Position numbers and translations under genes: made by a program. A DNA stretch of 64,000 bases from Flavobacteriia bacterium. Lineage in GTDB: Bacteria; Bacteroidota; Bacteroidia; Flavobacteriales; Weeksellaceae. Where the stretch lies: positions 248,001 to 312,000 of the forward strand of contig JAECQR010000003.1 of NCBI GenBank assembly GCA_015999765.1, given 5' to 3'. The number at the start of each line of letters is the position of its first letter. The stretch's first letter is position 1. The notes below the pieces were generated by a model. It saw only the letters and a program-made list of their open reading frames with translations, was not told the DNA's origin and did not search any database. This document shows, piece after piece, positions 10,362 to 19,520 of this stretch.

Positions 10362-10711
10362 GCATTTAAAACTTCTTCTTTTACTTTTTTCGGCAGCGAA
10401 TTAAAGATCAATTCATACGAAGAGTCGATTAATTTCATAACCAGAGCTCGTTTTAAACCTTCGCACACCACCGAATTCCAGTGGGTTTTATTCATGTGAT
10501 AAGCGCCGGTGATTTGAGTATGCTTTTCGCGCAGTTCGGCACTCCACTCAGGATCAGTTTTCACGGCAATGCTTAAAGGTTGCTTTTCCAGAGGCATCAA
10601 TAAAAACATTTTTCCGCCCACTTTCATGACCAAAGTTTCTTTGTCGAAAGGGAAAGTTTCTTCTACCCCTTTTTTGGCGAGACAGTAATCCAGAATTTCG
10701 TTGGCATCCAT
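10358..10711 (-). CDS. MmcQ/YjbR family protein
   Basis: 117 residues. The N-terminus (NEILDYCLAKKGVEETFPF) and the K-TDPEWS and HMNKTHWNSV motifs are diagnostic of the MmcQ/YjbR family, a small CyaY-like fold. The family is often called DNA-binding, but its function is not established. It is a single gene convergent with ribF, overlapping by 4 bases at the stops. Confidence 0.88.
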   Translation of the reverse strand: MDANEILDYCLAKKGVEETFPFDKETLVMKVGGKMFLLMPLEKQPLSIAVKTDPEWSAELREKHTQITGAYHMNKTHWNSVVCEGLKRALVMKLIDSSYELIFNSLPKKVKEEVLNA

Positions 10712-10825
10712 AATTTTTTAATAAGCAGTAAGTAATTGGCAATAAGTAATAAATTTCAATTCAAATTTAGTAATTTTAAAACATCGAATATTGCTTATTA
10801 ATCAGTATTCATTACTCATCCTCAT

Positions 10826-11482
10826 ATGAAAGCACTTATTATTGGCGCAACCGGCGCAACGGGAAAAGATTTGGTTAATCAATTACTGAATGATAAAGAT
10901 TATGAAGAGGTGAATATTTTTGTGCGCAAACCTTTGCCGCTGGAAAATCCTAAACTCAAAACGCATATCGTCGATTTCGAAAAACCCGAAGAATGGAAGG
11001 ATTTGGTGAAAGGAGACGTCGCTTTTTCCTGTTTGGGAACAACACTGAAAGCTGCGGGAAGCAAAGAAGCGCAGAGAAAAGTAGATTATGACTACCAGTA
11101 TAATTTTGCAAAAACGGCGAAAGAAAATAATGTGGATGATTATATCCTGGTTTCATCATACGGAGCAAATCCTGATTCAAAAATTTTCTATTCGCGGATG
11201 AAAGGTGAACTGGAGCAAAGCATCAAAGCTTTACATTTTAATAAAATCACAATCTTCCAACCCGGCATGCTCGATAGGAAAGATTCAGAAAGAACCGGGG
11301 AAGTTTTGGGCGGAAAAATCATCCGGTTTGCAAACAAATTCGGTGTGTTTACCGAACAGAAACCTTTACCTACGGATGTTTTGGCGAAGGCAATGATCAA
11401 TTCTTCGAAGATTAAGTCTTATGGTTACTCTAAGATAAAACTGGGAAATATTTTTGCATTCGCCGAAAAAAGACACGAATAG
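10826..11482 (+). CDS. NAD(P)-binding Rossmann-fold protein, atypical SDR (HTATIP2/NmrA-like)
   Basis: 218 residues. The N-terminal nucleotide-binding motif GATGATGKDL is at residues 7-16, VAFSCLGTTLKAAGS is near residue 66, and VSSYGANPDSKIFYSRMKGELE carries the family's Tyr-x3-Lys-like element (YSRMK). This resembles the atypical short-chain dehydrogenases related to HTATIP2 and YbjT. The substrate is unknown; some members are redox sensors. It is a single gene ending at a strong terminator. Confidence 0.8.
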   Translation: MKALIIGATGATGKDLVNQLLNDKDYEEVNIFVRKPLPLENPKLKTHIVDFEKPEEWKDLVKGDVAFSCLGTTLKAAGSKEAQRKVDYDYQYNFAKTAKENNVDDYILVSSYGANPDSKIFYSRMKGELEQSIKALHFNKITIFQPGMLDRKDSERTGEVLGGKIIRFANKFGVFTEQKPLPTDVLAKAMINSSKIKSYGYSKIKLGNIFAFAEKRHE

Positions 11483-11493
11483 AAACGAAAAAT

Positions 11494-11516
11494 GCCCTGA
11501 AAGTTCAGGGCTTTTT
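11494..11516 (+). terminator. Intrinsic terminator after the NAD(P)-binding protein
   Basis: GCCCTGA (11494-11500) and TCAGGGC (11505-11511) form a perfect stem followed by TTTTT. It also separates this gene from convergent frr. Confidence 0.8.
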
Positions 11517-11535
11517 GATATATATTTTTGGAAAG

Positions 11536-12090
11536 TTATACTTTCATAATCTCTGCTTCTTTCACTTTCAAGTGTTCATCGCACATTTTCACGTACTTGT
11601 CTGTCACTACCTGAATTTTTTCCTCTGCATCTTTAATAAGGTCTTCAGAAACTCCGTCTAATTTTTTCAGTTCCTTCATTCCATCCTGTCGTGCGTTTCG
11701 GACAGTGATTTTTGTAGATTCCGTCTCAGTCTTTGCATGTTTTGCAAGTTCACGTCTTCTTTCTTCAGTTAATGGAGGTACATTGAGAATAATATTTTCC
11801 CCATTATTCATTGGCGCAAACCCCAAGTTTGAATTGATAATCGCTTTTTCGATTGCTCCAATTGCCGTTCTGTCCCACGGCTGTATAGAAATCGTCATCG
11901 CATCGGGAACCATCACATTAGCGACCTGATTAATGGGAGTTGGCGCACCGTAATATTCAACCATTACATCCTGCACCATTGTTGTGGATGCCCTTCCGGC
12001 TCTGATTTTCTGAAAAGCGTGATCCAAATGCTTCATGGCTGCATCCATTTCCTGCTTCACCATATCAATAATCATTTCTAAATCTTCCAT
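11536..12090 (-). CDS. frr: Ribosome recycling factor
   Basis: 184 residues with the hallmark sequences KIRAGRAS, YYGAPTPINQVANV and PPLTEERRRELAKHAK of RRF. The protein splits post-termination ribosomes together with EF-G. It lies 82 bases downstream of pyrH on the same strand, the widely conserved pyrH-frr pair, so co-transcription is likely. Confidence 0.97.
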   Translation of the reverse strand: MEDLEMIIDMVKQEMDAAMKHLDHAFQKIRAGRASTTMVQDVMVEYYGAPTPINQVANVMVPDAMTISIQPWDRTAIGAIEKAIINSNLGFAPMNNGENIILNVPPLTEERRRELAKHAKTETESTKITVRNARQDGMKELKKLDGVSEDLIKDAEEKIQVVTDKYVKMCDEHLKVKEAEIMKV

Positions 12091-12172
12091 AGCGTTTTGT
12101 TTTCCGGTTTAATTCAGGACTTTCTAGAATCATCATTCAAGAAATGGCCTGCAGTAAATTATTTGAATTGAT

Positions 12173-12880
12173 TTATATATTAACTAAAGTACCAATATTA
12201 TCTCCCTCTACGATTTTAAGAAGGTTTCCTTCTTTATTCATATCGAAAACAATGATGGGTAGTTTGTTTTCGTGGCTCAGTGTGAAGGCAGTCATATCCA
12301 TAACTTTCAAACCTTTTTCATACACTTCATCAAAGGTGAGGGAATTGAATTTCACAGCATTCTCATTTTTTTCGGGATCTGAGTCGTAAATTCCGTCGAC
12401 TCTTGTTCCCTTTAGAATTACATCAGCGCCAATTTCAATCGCTCTCAGCGTGGCTGCAGTGTCGGTTGTAAAGTATGGATTTCCGGTACCCGCACCGAAA
12501 ATTACCACCCTTCCCTTTTCCAGGTGTCTGGTTGCTTTTCTTTTGATAAAAGGCTCTGCCACTTTGTCCATTTCAATCGCGGACTGAAGTCTGGTGTAAA
12601 TTCCCGCATCTTCAAGCGCGCCCTGTAGTGCCATTCCGTTAATTACGGTTGCGAGCATTCCCATATAATCGCCCTGAACACGGTCCATACCGGTTGCAGC
12701 TCCTGCTAAACCACGGAAGATGTTTCCACCGCCGATTACAATGGCAACTTCGCAGCCTTTATCTACCACTTTTTTTATTTCCGCAGCATATTCTTTCAGC
12801 CGGTCATTATCGATTCCGTACTGTCGGTTTCCCATCAAAGCTTCACCGCTGAGTTTAAGCAGAATTCTTTTATATTTCAT
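12173..12880 (-). CDS. pyrH: Uridylate kinase
   Basis: 235 residues of the amino-acid-kinase fold: KLSGEALMG at residues 9-17, the phosphate loop GGGNIFRG near 51, and [13 protein letters not shown] near 131. It phosphorylates UMP to UDP in pyrimidine nucleotide synthesis. It is the first gene of the pyrH-frr unit. A TATATTTG -7 box lies on the minus strand at 12918-12911, 30 bases before the start. Confidence 0.97.
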   Translation of the reverse strand: MKYKRILLKLSGEALMGNRQYGIDNDRLKEYAAEIKKVVDKGCEVAIVIGGGNIFRGLAGAATGMDRVQGDYMGMLATVINGMALQGALEDAGIYTRLQSAIEMDKVAEPFIKRKATRHLEKGRVVIFGAGTGNPYFTTDTAATLRAIEIGADVILKGTRVDGIYDSDPEKNENAVKFNSLTFDEVYEKGLKVMDMTAFTLSHENKLPIIVFDMNKEGNLLKIVEGDNIGTLVNI

Positions 12881-12969
12881 TTTTTATCTTTTATCTCTAT
12901 TTTTGCTCTGCAAATATAATGAAACGCAAATAATCTCGTTAATAGAATTATATTTACAGAGAAAAATTT

Positions 12970-12998
12970 TTGATATTTTTTTTAAAAAATTATTTTTG
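12970..12998 (+). promoter_or_regulatory. Promoter of porQ
   Basis: TTG (12970-12972), 18 bases, TATTTTTG (12991-12998). The TTG start of porQ follows 17 bases later. Confidence 0.6.
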
Positions 12999-13015
12999 CA
13001 AACATAAATACAAAT

Positions 13016-14014
13016 TTGAAAAAAACTGCTTCTGTTTCGCTTCTGTTATTCACTACCCTTTTGTTAGCCCAGGAAGGAACAAATGTCTACCCTTTCCTTA
13101 ATATTCCGGTATCAGCACGCCAGGCCGCTCTGGGCGGAGATGCAGTTTCTGTGCGGGATTATGATGTAAGTTTTGCAGGGGTAAATCCGGGTCTTATGAA
13201 TCTGGAGCAAGATGAAATGATTTCGCTTAATTATTCCTCCTACCTTTCCGACTCAAAATACGGAACCATCAGTTATGTAAAAGATTTGGAAGAAGGCCAT
13301 TTGGTAAGTCTGAATGCCCGGTATATGGATTACGGCAAAATGCCCAGAACCGACGAAAGCGCAGTAATTGACGGTGAATTCGGTGCCATGGATGCTTCAA
13401 TTGGATTAGGCTACGCTTACCAGTTTGATGAAGACTGGACTATCGGTGGAAGTGCAAATTTTGTCTCATCAAGAATCGATAATTATACCTCGATGGCAGT
13501 TGTAGGAAATGCCGGTGTTACGTACCATAACCGACAAAGTAATGAGACGGTGGCGCTCGTGTTCAGGAATTTTGGTTATCAGTTCAAGACTTTTAACGGT
13601 CTTCGCGAGAATGTTGCTTTCCGTGTTGATTTGGGTTACACTAAAATTTTAGATGAGTTTCCGGTAGCACTTACAATCACGGCTCATGATCTACAGAAAC
13701 TGAATATTTCTCAGGATTACAACAACAACGGACAGGAAATCAGCTGGAGCCGAAAAATTACAGACCACCTTTCCTTCGGTGCCGAACTGTTTCCACAGCA
13801 GGCATTTAATATCAGATTTGGTTATAACGTAAAACGGGGTAATGAACTTGCGGTTTTGGACCAAAGAAGTTTTTCCGGTCTGTCTGCAGGTTTTGGGATC
13901 AAAATCTCGTCCTTTCGATTTGAGTATGCCCATGTACGATACCACAATTCCTCGAACGTAAATCTGTTCGGACTTACTTTAGACCTCATTGAAGTTGGTG
14001 GAAACCGACGGTAA
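13016..14014 (+). CDS. porQ: Type IX secretion system protein PorQ
   Basis: 332 residues from a TTG start, opening with a signal peptide (KKTASVSLLLFTTLLLAQ). The mature part begins with the family signature NVYPFLNIPVSARQAALGG and is rich in alternating beta strands, fitting the PorQ/PorV beta-barrel group of outer-membrane proteins. PorQ is a component of the type IX secretion system, which exports proteins bearing a C-terminal sorting domain, such as the FG-GAP protein at 47906. The downstream gene is cmk, a recurrent neighbour of porQ in flavobacteria. Confidence 0.9.
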   Translation: MKKTASVSLLLFTTLLLAQEGTNVYPFLNIPVSARQAALGGDAVSVRDYDVSFAGVNPGLMNLEQDEMISLNYSSYLSDSKYGTISYVKDLEEGHLVSLNARYMDYGKMPRTDESAVIDGEFGAMDASIGLGYAYQFDEDWTIGGSANFVSSRIDNYTSMAVVGNAGVTYHNRQSNETVALVFRNFGYQFKTFNGLRENVAFRVDLGYTKILDEFPVALTITAHDLQKLNISQDYNNNGQEISWSRKITDHLSFGAELFPQQAFNIRFGYNVKRGNELAVLDQRSFSGLSAGFGIKISSFRFEYAHVRYHNSSNVNLFGLTLDLIEVGGNRR

Positions 14015-14085
14015 TTTCCTTTCAAAACTTATTTTCTTCCTCTAATCGGTTTCGCAAATTCAAAAAAAATGATGAAATTTGCGGC

Positions 14086-14760
14086 ATGAGAAAACCTGTT
14101 ATCGCCATCGACGGCTATTCATCTACCGGAAAAAGTTCAATATCTAAAATTATTGCACAGCGGTTAGGGCTGGTTCATATGGATACGGGGGCACTTTATA
14201 GAGGAATTACTTATTTCGCAATAAAAAACTGCAGTGACGCAGATGGAGCCATCGATTTGGACCTCCTTTTTTCTAAGTTAAATGAAATTAAACTCCGTTT
14301 TAAAGAGGTAGAAACCGAGCTTGTACTCTTTCTTAATGACAGCGACATTTCAAAAGAAATCAGATCAAATGAAGTATCATCACACGTAAGTTTAATTGCC
14401 TGCCAAAAAGAAGTCCGTGACTTTTTGATGGAAACACAGCGGTCAATTGCTTCGAATGGCGGTGTGATAATGGATGGTAGAGATATCGGGACGGTTGTTT
14501 TACCTGATGCTGATTATAAATTTTTTCTGACAGCTAGTATTGAAGAACGGACAAAACGTCGCTTTCTTGAACTTCAGGGCATGGGCATGGGAAGTAACGA
14601 GGATGAAGTGCGGCAAAATCTGATTACCCGTGACAAGATTGACAGTACCCGCGAAGTAGCTCCATTAAAGCAGGCACACGATGCTATTCTTATTGATAAC
14701 TCTAAACTCACAAAACAGGAGACCATAGCACTGATTCTTTCATATATCAAAGAGTTTTAA
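14086..14760 (+). CDS. cmk: Cytidylate kinase
   Basis: 224 residues. P-loop GYSSTGKSS at about residues 10-18, the CMP-binding MDTGALYRG near 32, and GRDIGTVVLPDADYKFFLTAS near 128 are diagnostic. It phosphorylates CMP and dCMP. It starts 71 bases after porQ and may be co-transcribed. Confidence 0.96.
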   Translation: MRKPVIAIDGYSSTGKSSISKIIAQRLGLVHMDTGALYRGITYFAIKNCSDADGAIDLDLLFSKLNEIKLRFKEVETELVLFLNDSDISKEIRSNEVSSHVSLIACQKEVRDFLMETQRSIASNGGVIMDGRDIGTVVLPDADYKFFLTASIEERTKRRFLELQGMGMGSNEDEVRQNLITRDKIDSTREVAPLKQAHDAILIDNSKLTKQETIALILSYIKEF

Positions 14761-14867
14761 CATAATTTTAAGATGGCAGATTTTTTAATTGGTATATTAA
14801 TTGTTAACTTTATAGAAGATGAAAATCACATCAAACACTTAATTATTAACTATTAAAATTATCTAAA

Positions 14868-15251
14868 ATGTCTAAGAAAGGAAATAATGCGGCAGGAGTT
14901 TTGGCAGGTTTACTTGCAGGCGCTGCAGCAGGTGTAGTTCTGGGAATGCTTTACGCTCCTGAAGAAGGATCTGAAACCAGAAAAAAAATCAAAAACAAAG
15001 CAAACGAAGTGAAAGACCAGGCTGTTGATCAGTACGGTAGAGTTTCTGAAAAAGCAAAAGAGCAGTTTCAGGATGTTTCAGGAAAAGTAAGAGATCAGTA
15101 TGGGAACATTTCTACCCAGGTGAAAGAAACTGCTGATAAAGTGGTATCTTCTGTAAAAGAAGGTTATGATAAATACAAAGATCAGGCGATCGCTAAAACA
15201 ACTGAAGTTGTGAAAGACGTAGAAAATGAATTAGACGGATTGAAATCCTAA
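14868..15251 (+). CDS. YtxH domain-containing protein
   Basis: 127 residues. A glycine/alanine-rich membrane segment (residues 9-27) is followed by the YtxH signature MLYAPEEGSETRKKI and then a long lysine/glutamate-rich amphipathic helix with repeated VK-DQ/EKAKEQ units. YtxH proteins are general-stress membrane proteins of unknown mechanism. It heads a cluster with two further small membrane-associated proteins, probably envelope-stress related. Confidence 0.85.
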   Translation: MSKKGNNAAGVLAGLLAGAAAGVVLGMLYAPEEGSETRKKIKNKANEVKDQAVDQYGRVSEKAKEQFQDVSGKVRDQYGNISTQVKETADKVVSSVKEGYDKYKDQAIAKTTEVVKDVENELDGLKS

Positions 15252-15278
15252 TTGAATTTCCGTTTTATTCCATTAATA

Positions 15279-15311
15279 AAAAGGAACTTTAATTCTAAGT
15301 TCCTTTTTTTG
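15279..15311 (+). terminator. Intrinsic terminator after the YtxH gene
   Basis: AAGGAACTT (15281-15289) pairs with AAGTTCCTT (15297-15305), followed by seven T in all. The next gene starts 21 bases later, so read-through or a promoter close by is needed for it. Confidence 0.75.
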
Positions 15312-15331
15312 TAACTTTAAACAAAAATATT

Positions 15332-15640
15332 ATGCTCGACCTTGTAAAAGAATATGCTGAAAAACGGTTAGATCTTCTGAAAATGGAGGCGGCAGAAAAA
15401 TCATCGGTCACCGCAGGAACTTTTACTTTTTTGGCTATTGCGGTTGTTGCGGGATTGTTTTTTTTAATATTGTTCAATATCGGTCTCGGATTACTTATAG
15501 GTTCATATCTAGGGAATTATGCATACGGTCTGCTGATCATGGCAGGTTTTTATCTATTGATTATTCTAATCGTTTTTCTTGCCCGAAATTCCATCAAGAA
15601 TGCCGTGGCAAATAAAATCATTAAATCACTAAACAGCTAA
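15332..15640 (+). CDS. Small membrane protein, phage-holin-like (holin-X superfamily) type
   Basis: 102 residues. An amphipathic N-terminus (LVKEYAEKRLDLLKMEAAEKSS) precedes two hydrophobic segments at about residues 30-52 and 58-82. This is the pattern of the holin-X/PF07332 proteins found on bacterial chromosomes next to YtxH genes. No phage genes are near, so a lytic role is unlikely. It ends 3 bases before the next gene. Confidence 0.65.
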   Translation: MLDLVKEYAEKRLDLLKMEAAEKSSVTAGTFTFLAIAVVAGLFFLILFNIGLGLLIGSYLGNYAYGLLIMAGFYLLIILIVFLARNSIKNAVANKIIKSLNS

Positions 15641-15643
15641 ATA

Positions 15644-16141
15644 ATGGGAACGAAATACAGCAGCCTGGAAGAACTCCGACGTAAAAAACAGTTACTCAAA
15701 AGTGAAGTTGCAGAAATTGAGGATTTAATCACCTTCGACAACACCAAAGAAAGTTTGAGCGCTTTCACCAACGGTTTTACAGACAAATATCTGAAAGAGG
15801 AAATTAAACCCGATGGTGAAACCAGTGTGTCGCTTAATACCAACGAGATTGTGAAAGAATTTTCAACCAGTATAAAAGATACAGTTCTCAACCGGAATGC
15901 AGTTTATGGATTTGCCAAAAGCGACGCCGGAATGAATTTAGTTGAAAACGCTCTCAAGATTGGTGCAGTAACTTTTGTTGGGAATTATGCCCGAAAAAGC
16001 CTCTACAATACAAGTTGGAAGAAAAAAATAATCGGAGTTGCACTTATTTATTTAGCTCCTATTGCGCTAAGATATGTTCGGGAGAAACTTGAAAACTACC
16101 AACGAAACAGAACTGCCTCCAGTATGGAACAGTTAATTTAA
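15644..16141 (+). CDS. Conserved-context hypothetical protein with one membrane segment
   Basis: 165 residues, family not recognised. The N-terminus is a charged coiled coil (SLEELRRKKQLLKSEVAEIEDLI). A soluble middle is followed by a hydrophobic stretch near residues 135-150 (KIIGVALIYLAPIAL) and a basic tail. It is separated by 3 bases from the holin-like gene and belongs to the YtxH cluster, so an envelope-associated role is likely. Confidence 0.6.
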   Translation: MGTKYSSLEELRRKKQLLKSEVAEIEDLITFDNTKESLSAFTNGFTDKYLKEEIKPDGETSVSLNTNEIVKEFSTSIKDTVLNRNAVYGFAKSDAGMNLVENALKIGAVTFVGNYARKSLYNTSWKKKIIGVALIYLAPIALRYVREKLENYQRNRTASSMEQLI

Positions 16142-16143
16142 TT

Positions 16144-16166
16144 AAAAACCGCGATGCGGTTTTTTA
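16144..16166. terminator. Bidirectional terminator
   Basis: AAAACCGC (16145-16152), loop GAT, GCGGTTTT (16156-16163), flanked by A and T tracts, between the convergent hypothetical gene and the TrmH-family gene. Confidence 0.8.
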
Positions 16167-16892
16167 TTTGTCTGAAAAAATTTGTCCAAGGATAATTCCC
16201 GCTGCCATCGAAACATTCAGGCTTTCTGTAGCACGGGATTTTCCGAAACGTGGAATGGTAATTTTCTGGGTAATAAGTTCTTCAGTTTCCGGGCGCATAC
16301 CGTTGCCTTCGTTACCAAGAACAAGTCGGAATTTTTCGGGAAACGGGTAAGTATAGAGATTTTCTCCTTCCATATCTGTCCCAAGCACCGGCAAAGGAGA
16401 GGTTTGCAAATAATCTTGAATAGTTCCGTAAACCACATTTACGCGCAGAAAAGAGCCCATACTCGCCTGTATCACTTTGGGATTATAAACATCAACCGTA
16501 TCCTCACTGCAGAAAATCTGCTCAATTCCAAACCAATCCGCAAGACGGATGATGGTGCCGAGATTTCCGGGATCCTGAATTCCGTCCAAAACCAGTTCAA
16601 TGGAAATATCTGGCGAAGTTTTTGCTGCAATGAGTTCGCAAACCGCAACAGAATCTTTGGGATGTTGCAGAAAACTTATTTTTTTTAATTCGGTTGGGGA
16701 AACAGGGGAAATATTTACATTTTCAATTGAAAATTCCTGCGGGTTTACCGAGAAGATTTCGTTGATTCTGTAGCGGGAAGAGGGAATTTCTTTAATTGTT
16801 TTATTACCTTCAACCAAAAACAAATTGTATTTTTGTCTGAACTTTTTCTTGTCTAGAGACTGTAAAATCTTTATTTTATGAGCCGTAAGCAT
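16164..16892 (-). CDS. TrmH-family (SpoU) RNA 2'-O-methyltransferase
   Basis: 242 residues. Residues 1-95 are a substrate-binding domain (KKFRQKYNLFLVEGNK). The SPOUT knot follows, with motif 1 DGIQDPGNLGTIIR, motif 2 LVLGNEGNGM and motif 3 IPRFGKSRATESLNVSMAAGI. The enzyme methylates ribose in rRNA or tRNA with SAM; the target is not predictable. Its start codon lies 15 bases inside the divergent TamL gene. Confidence 0.9.
   Translation of the reverse strand: MLTAHKIKILQSLDKKKFRQKYNLFLVEGNKTIKEIPSSRYRINEIFSVNPQEFSIENVNISPVSPTELKKISFLQHPKDSVAVCELIAAKTSPDISIELVLDGIQDPGNLGTIIRLADWFGIEQIFCSEDTVDVYNPKVIQASMGSFLRVNVVYGTIQDYLQTSPLPVLGTDMEGENLYTYPFPEKFRLVLGNEGNGMRPETEELITQKITIPRFGKSRATESLNVSMAAGIILGQIFSDK
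16828..16835 (+). promoter_or_regulatory. Candidate -7 box of tamL inside the TrmH-family gene
   Basis: TATTTTTG, 43 bases before the tamL start, within the coding region of the divergent gene. No clear TTG partner is present at the right distance. Confidence 0.35.
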
Positions 16893-19439
16893 TTATCAAA
16901 ATATTTTCAAAAGTATTACTTATTTTTCGCTTCTGCAATTACTGTACTTTTTCTGTACGCCTGCAGCACGACAAAGAAAGTTCCCGATGGCGAATTTTTA
17001 CTGACAAAAAATAACTACAAATTCGAGGATGGTAAACTGCTCGTAGACGAAATTCCCAACTATGTAAGCCAGAAACCTAACAAAAAACAGCTTTTTCTTT
17101 TCCCAATCGGTCTTTGGATGTACAACGCTACAGATCCGAAATACGATTCAATCCTGAATGAATACATGACCTATCCTTCAGAAATGAGGGACCAGAAACT
17201 TCGCGATTCACTTTTCATCAAATATAATCACCCGGAATATGTGGGAAAAAGTTTATTTTATGAAAGATTCATGCACAATATTGGCCAGCCGCCGGTTATT
17301 CTAGACCAGGGCAAAACAGAGACTAGTGCAAACTCTATCAGGAAATTTTTCGTTTTTAAAGGATATTGGGATGCCGATGTAAAATTCAGTCATGATTTGG
17401 ATTCAGCAGACAAAAAAGCGGAAGTGAATTATCTTATTACACACAAAGATCCTACCTACATCAGCGATTATTACTATAATATTCCCGATCCCAATATCCG
17501 AAGTATTTATGAAGAAGATTTAACCAAAAGTCTGGTTAAAGGCAAAGAAATTCTCGATCAGAGTACTCTGGAAAAAGAAGTGAAAAGGATTAATGACCTG
17601 ATGAAAGAGCGCGGATATTACAAATTTAATAATTCAAACGAAGAGATTTACTTCACTGCAGATACACTCCAGAGCCGTAAACAGGTTCCGCTGACGATGG
17701 ATGTCCACAAAGATTCTATGGATTCCCGTTACAAAATCACAACCATTGGTGATATAAAAGTTCATCTGTTGGAAAAACTTGCCGATTCTACCGAAACGGT
17801 GAGAGATTCCCTTCTCGGAATTAATTTTTACCGGCTTGATGACCAGTTTAAAACCATGTCTCTCTGGCGACCGATTATCTTGAAGAAAGGTGATGTGTAC
17901 AAGCAAAGAAACCTTGATCTGACGAAGAGAAATATTACTTCGATGAACAATTTCAGCATCATAAAGTACGATGAAATTCCTCGCAAAGAAAACGACAGTA
18001 TTTTAGATGTTAGCTATTTTCTGGCTCCACTGCCAAAATATGATTTAAAGATTGCAACCGACATTAATTATTCCCAAATACTCAATTTCGGTATTTCGCC
18101 CTCTGTGGATCTTACCACCCGTAATGTTTTTGGCGGTGCCGAAAACTTAACTACAAGTGTTTCTGGAATTTTTGGATCAGTGGTAAACACCAAGAATACT
18201 GATAAAAGAAGCCTTGCCTACGAAATTTCTGCTCAGGCTTCACTGAACTTTCCCAGACTTTTAATGCCGTTCAAAACGTGGAAACTCATCCCGAAACGCT
18301 ACTCTCCCACCTCGTCCATTGTATTGGGAACTTCAATACAGGATAATATTGGTTTGGGCAGGATTGGTTTCAACGCAGGCTTGAATTATTTTGCTAATGT
18401 GAACGATATTGTATCGCACCGCTTATCGCTCTTTAACACCCAGCTCAGTATCACTAAGAATAAGGACCGCTATTATGACTTTTTCCCGGCTGATGCGGAG
18501 GTTAGGAAGAATATGTTTCAAAGTTATTCACCTGATCTGTACCAGTCGTTTGAAAACGGACAAATCAGTTCAGATGAATTTTCCACGATTATTTTAAACG
18601 ATACAAATTACCAGAATTCGTTGGCGGGAGATGAACTTTCGCTTTACAATACCTTCCGCCAATCACTTATTAATAAAGACCGCCAAACGCAGGACATCCT
18701 TATTTCTTCAATGATTTATAATGTAATTTATAATGAAATCGGAAAGAAAGACAGACCTAATCCGTTCTATTTGAATGCGAAGTTCGAAGTTGCGGGCAAT
18801 GCTCTTGATCTTTTCAGCAGCAGCCCGAAAGTAGCAGGAGTGGTGTCGGGAGAGACCAAGAAAATTTTTGATATCCCGTATTCTCAGTTCGTGAAGTTTG
18901 ACGTTGACGTACGGAAGTATTTTACATTTTTTAATGATAAGCACACTTTAGCGCTGCGTCAGTTTATTGGAGTCGGAATTCCCTACGGAAATTCATCCAC
19001 AATGCCATTTGTAAGATCATATTTTAACGGCGGCTCCAATGATATACGCGCCTGGAGAGTTTTTGGCGGCCTTGGTCCTGCTGATTCGCAACTCGACGAG
19101 AAAATACGTTCGTATGTTATGGATAATGTGAAGCTTACCACAAACATTGAATATCGAATGCCCTTTACTCCAATGTTCGAAGGAGCTGCGTTTATCGATG
19201 CGGGGAATATCTGGAGTTTAAAAGACAGCGGTTTTGGAGACGAATTTAAGTTCAATAAGTTTTTATCCCAGATGGGAGTTGGGACAGGGCTTGGACTTCG
19301 AGTAAATGTAGCCTACATCACGCTGAGACTTGATGCTGCTTATAAAGTTTACGATCCAAACCAACCGGTTGGTGACCGATGGGTTTTAGGAAGCACCTGG
19401 AAACCGGTACTGAATTTTGCTTTCGGATATCCGTTTTAA
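16878..19439 (+). CDS. tamL: TamL-type BamA/TamA family outer-membrane assembly lipoprotein
   Basis: 853 residues. The N-terminal signal ends in a lipobox (LYACS, Cys29), unusual for BamA-like proteins but typical of TamL, the lipidated TamA homologue of Bacteroidota. POTRA-like modules occupy about residues 40-400. The 16-strand barrel follows, with motifs such as FNGGSNDIRAWRVFG, and the chain ends in an aromatic residue (FAFGYPF). It is inferred to work with TamB in inserting outer-membrane proteins; TamB is not in the window. Its 5' end overlaps the divergent methyltransferase gene by 15 bases. Confidence 0.88.
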   Translation: MSRKHLSKYFQKYYLFFASAITVLFLYACSTTKKVPDGEFLLTKNNYKFEDGKLLVDEIPNYVSQKPNKKQLFLFPIGLWMYNATDPKYDSILNEYMTYPSEMRDQKLRDSLFIKYNHPEYVGKSLFYERFMHNIGQPPVILDQGKTETSANSIRKFFVFKGYWDADVKFSHDLDSADKKAEVNYLITHKDPTYISDYYYNIPDPNIRSIYEEDLTKSLVKGKEILDQSTLEKEVKRINDLMKERGYYKFNNSNEEIYFTADTLQSRKQVPLTMDVHKDSMDSRYKITTIGDIKVHLLEKLADSTETVRDSLLGINFYRLDDQFKTMSLWRPIILKKGDVYKQRNLDLTKRNITSMNNFSIIKYDEIPRKENDSILDVSYFLAPLPKYDLKIATDINYSQILNFGISPSVDLTTRNVFGGAENLTTSVSGIFGSVVNTKNTDKRSLAYEISAQASLNFPRLLMPFKTWKLIPKRYSPTSSIVLGTSIQDNIGLGRIGFNAGLNYFANVNDIVSHRLSLFNTQLSITKNKDRYYDFFPADAEVRKNMFQSYSPDLYQSFENGQISSDEFSTIILNDTNYQNSLAGDELSLYNTFRQSLINKDRQTQDILISSMIYNVIYNEIGKKDRPNPFYLNAKFEVAGNALDLFSSSPKVAGVVSGETKKIFDIPYSQFVKFDVDVRKYFTFFNDKHTLALRQFIGVGIPYGNSSTMPFVRSYFNGGSNDIRAWRVFGGLGPADSQLDEKIRSYVMDNVKLTTNIEYRMPFTPMFEGAAFIDAGNIWSLKDSGFGDEFKFNKFLSQMGVGTGLGLRVNVAYITLRLDAAYKVYDPNQPVGDRWVLGSTWKPVLNFAFGYPF
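16908..16938 (-). promoter_or_regulatory. Promoter of the TrmH-family gene, inside tamL
   Basis: On the minus strand, TTG (16938-16936), 20 bases, TACTTTTG (16915-16908). The methyltransferase start is 15 bases downstream. Confidence 0.55.
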
Positions 19440-19520
19440 TGATAATTTTTTTATTTTGCGTATTTTTTATTAATTTAACAAAATAATTGATATTTATTTA
19501 CGTTAAATAAGAAAAAAACT

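Noticed and set aside
15332-15640. Holin-like gene as a sign of prophage
   Set aside because: No endolysin, integrase or structural phage gene is nearby; such holin-like proteins are common chromosomal genes beside YtxH.
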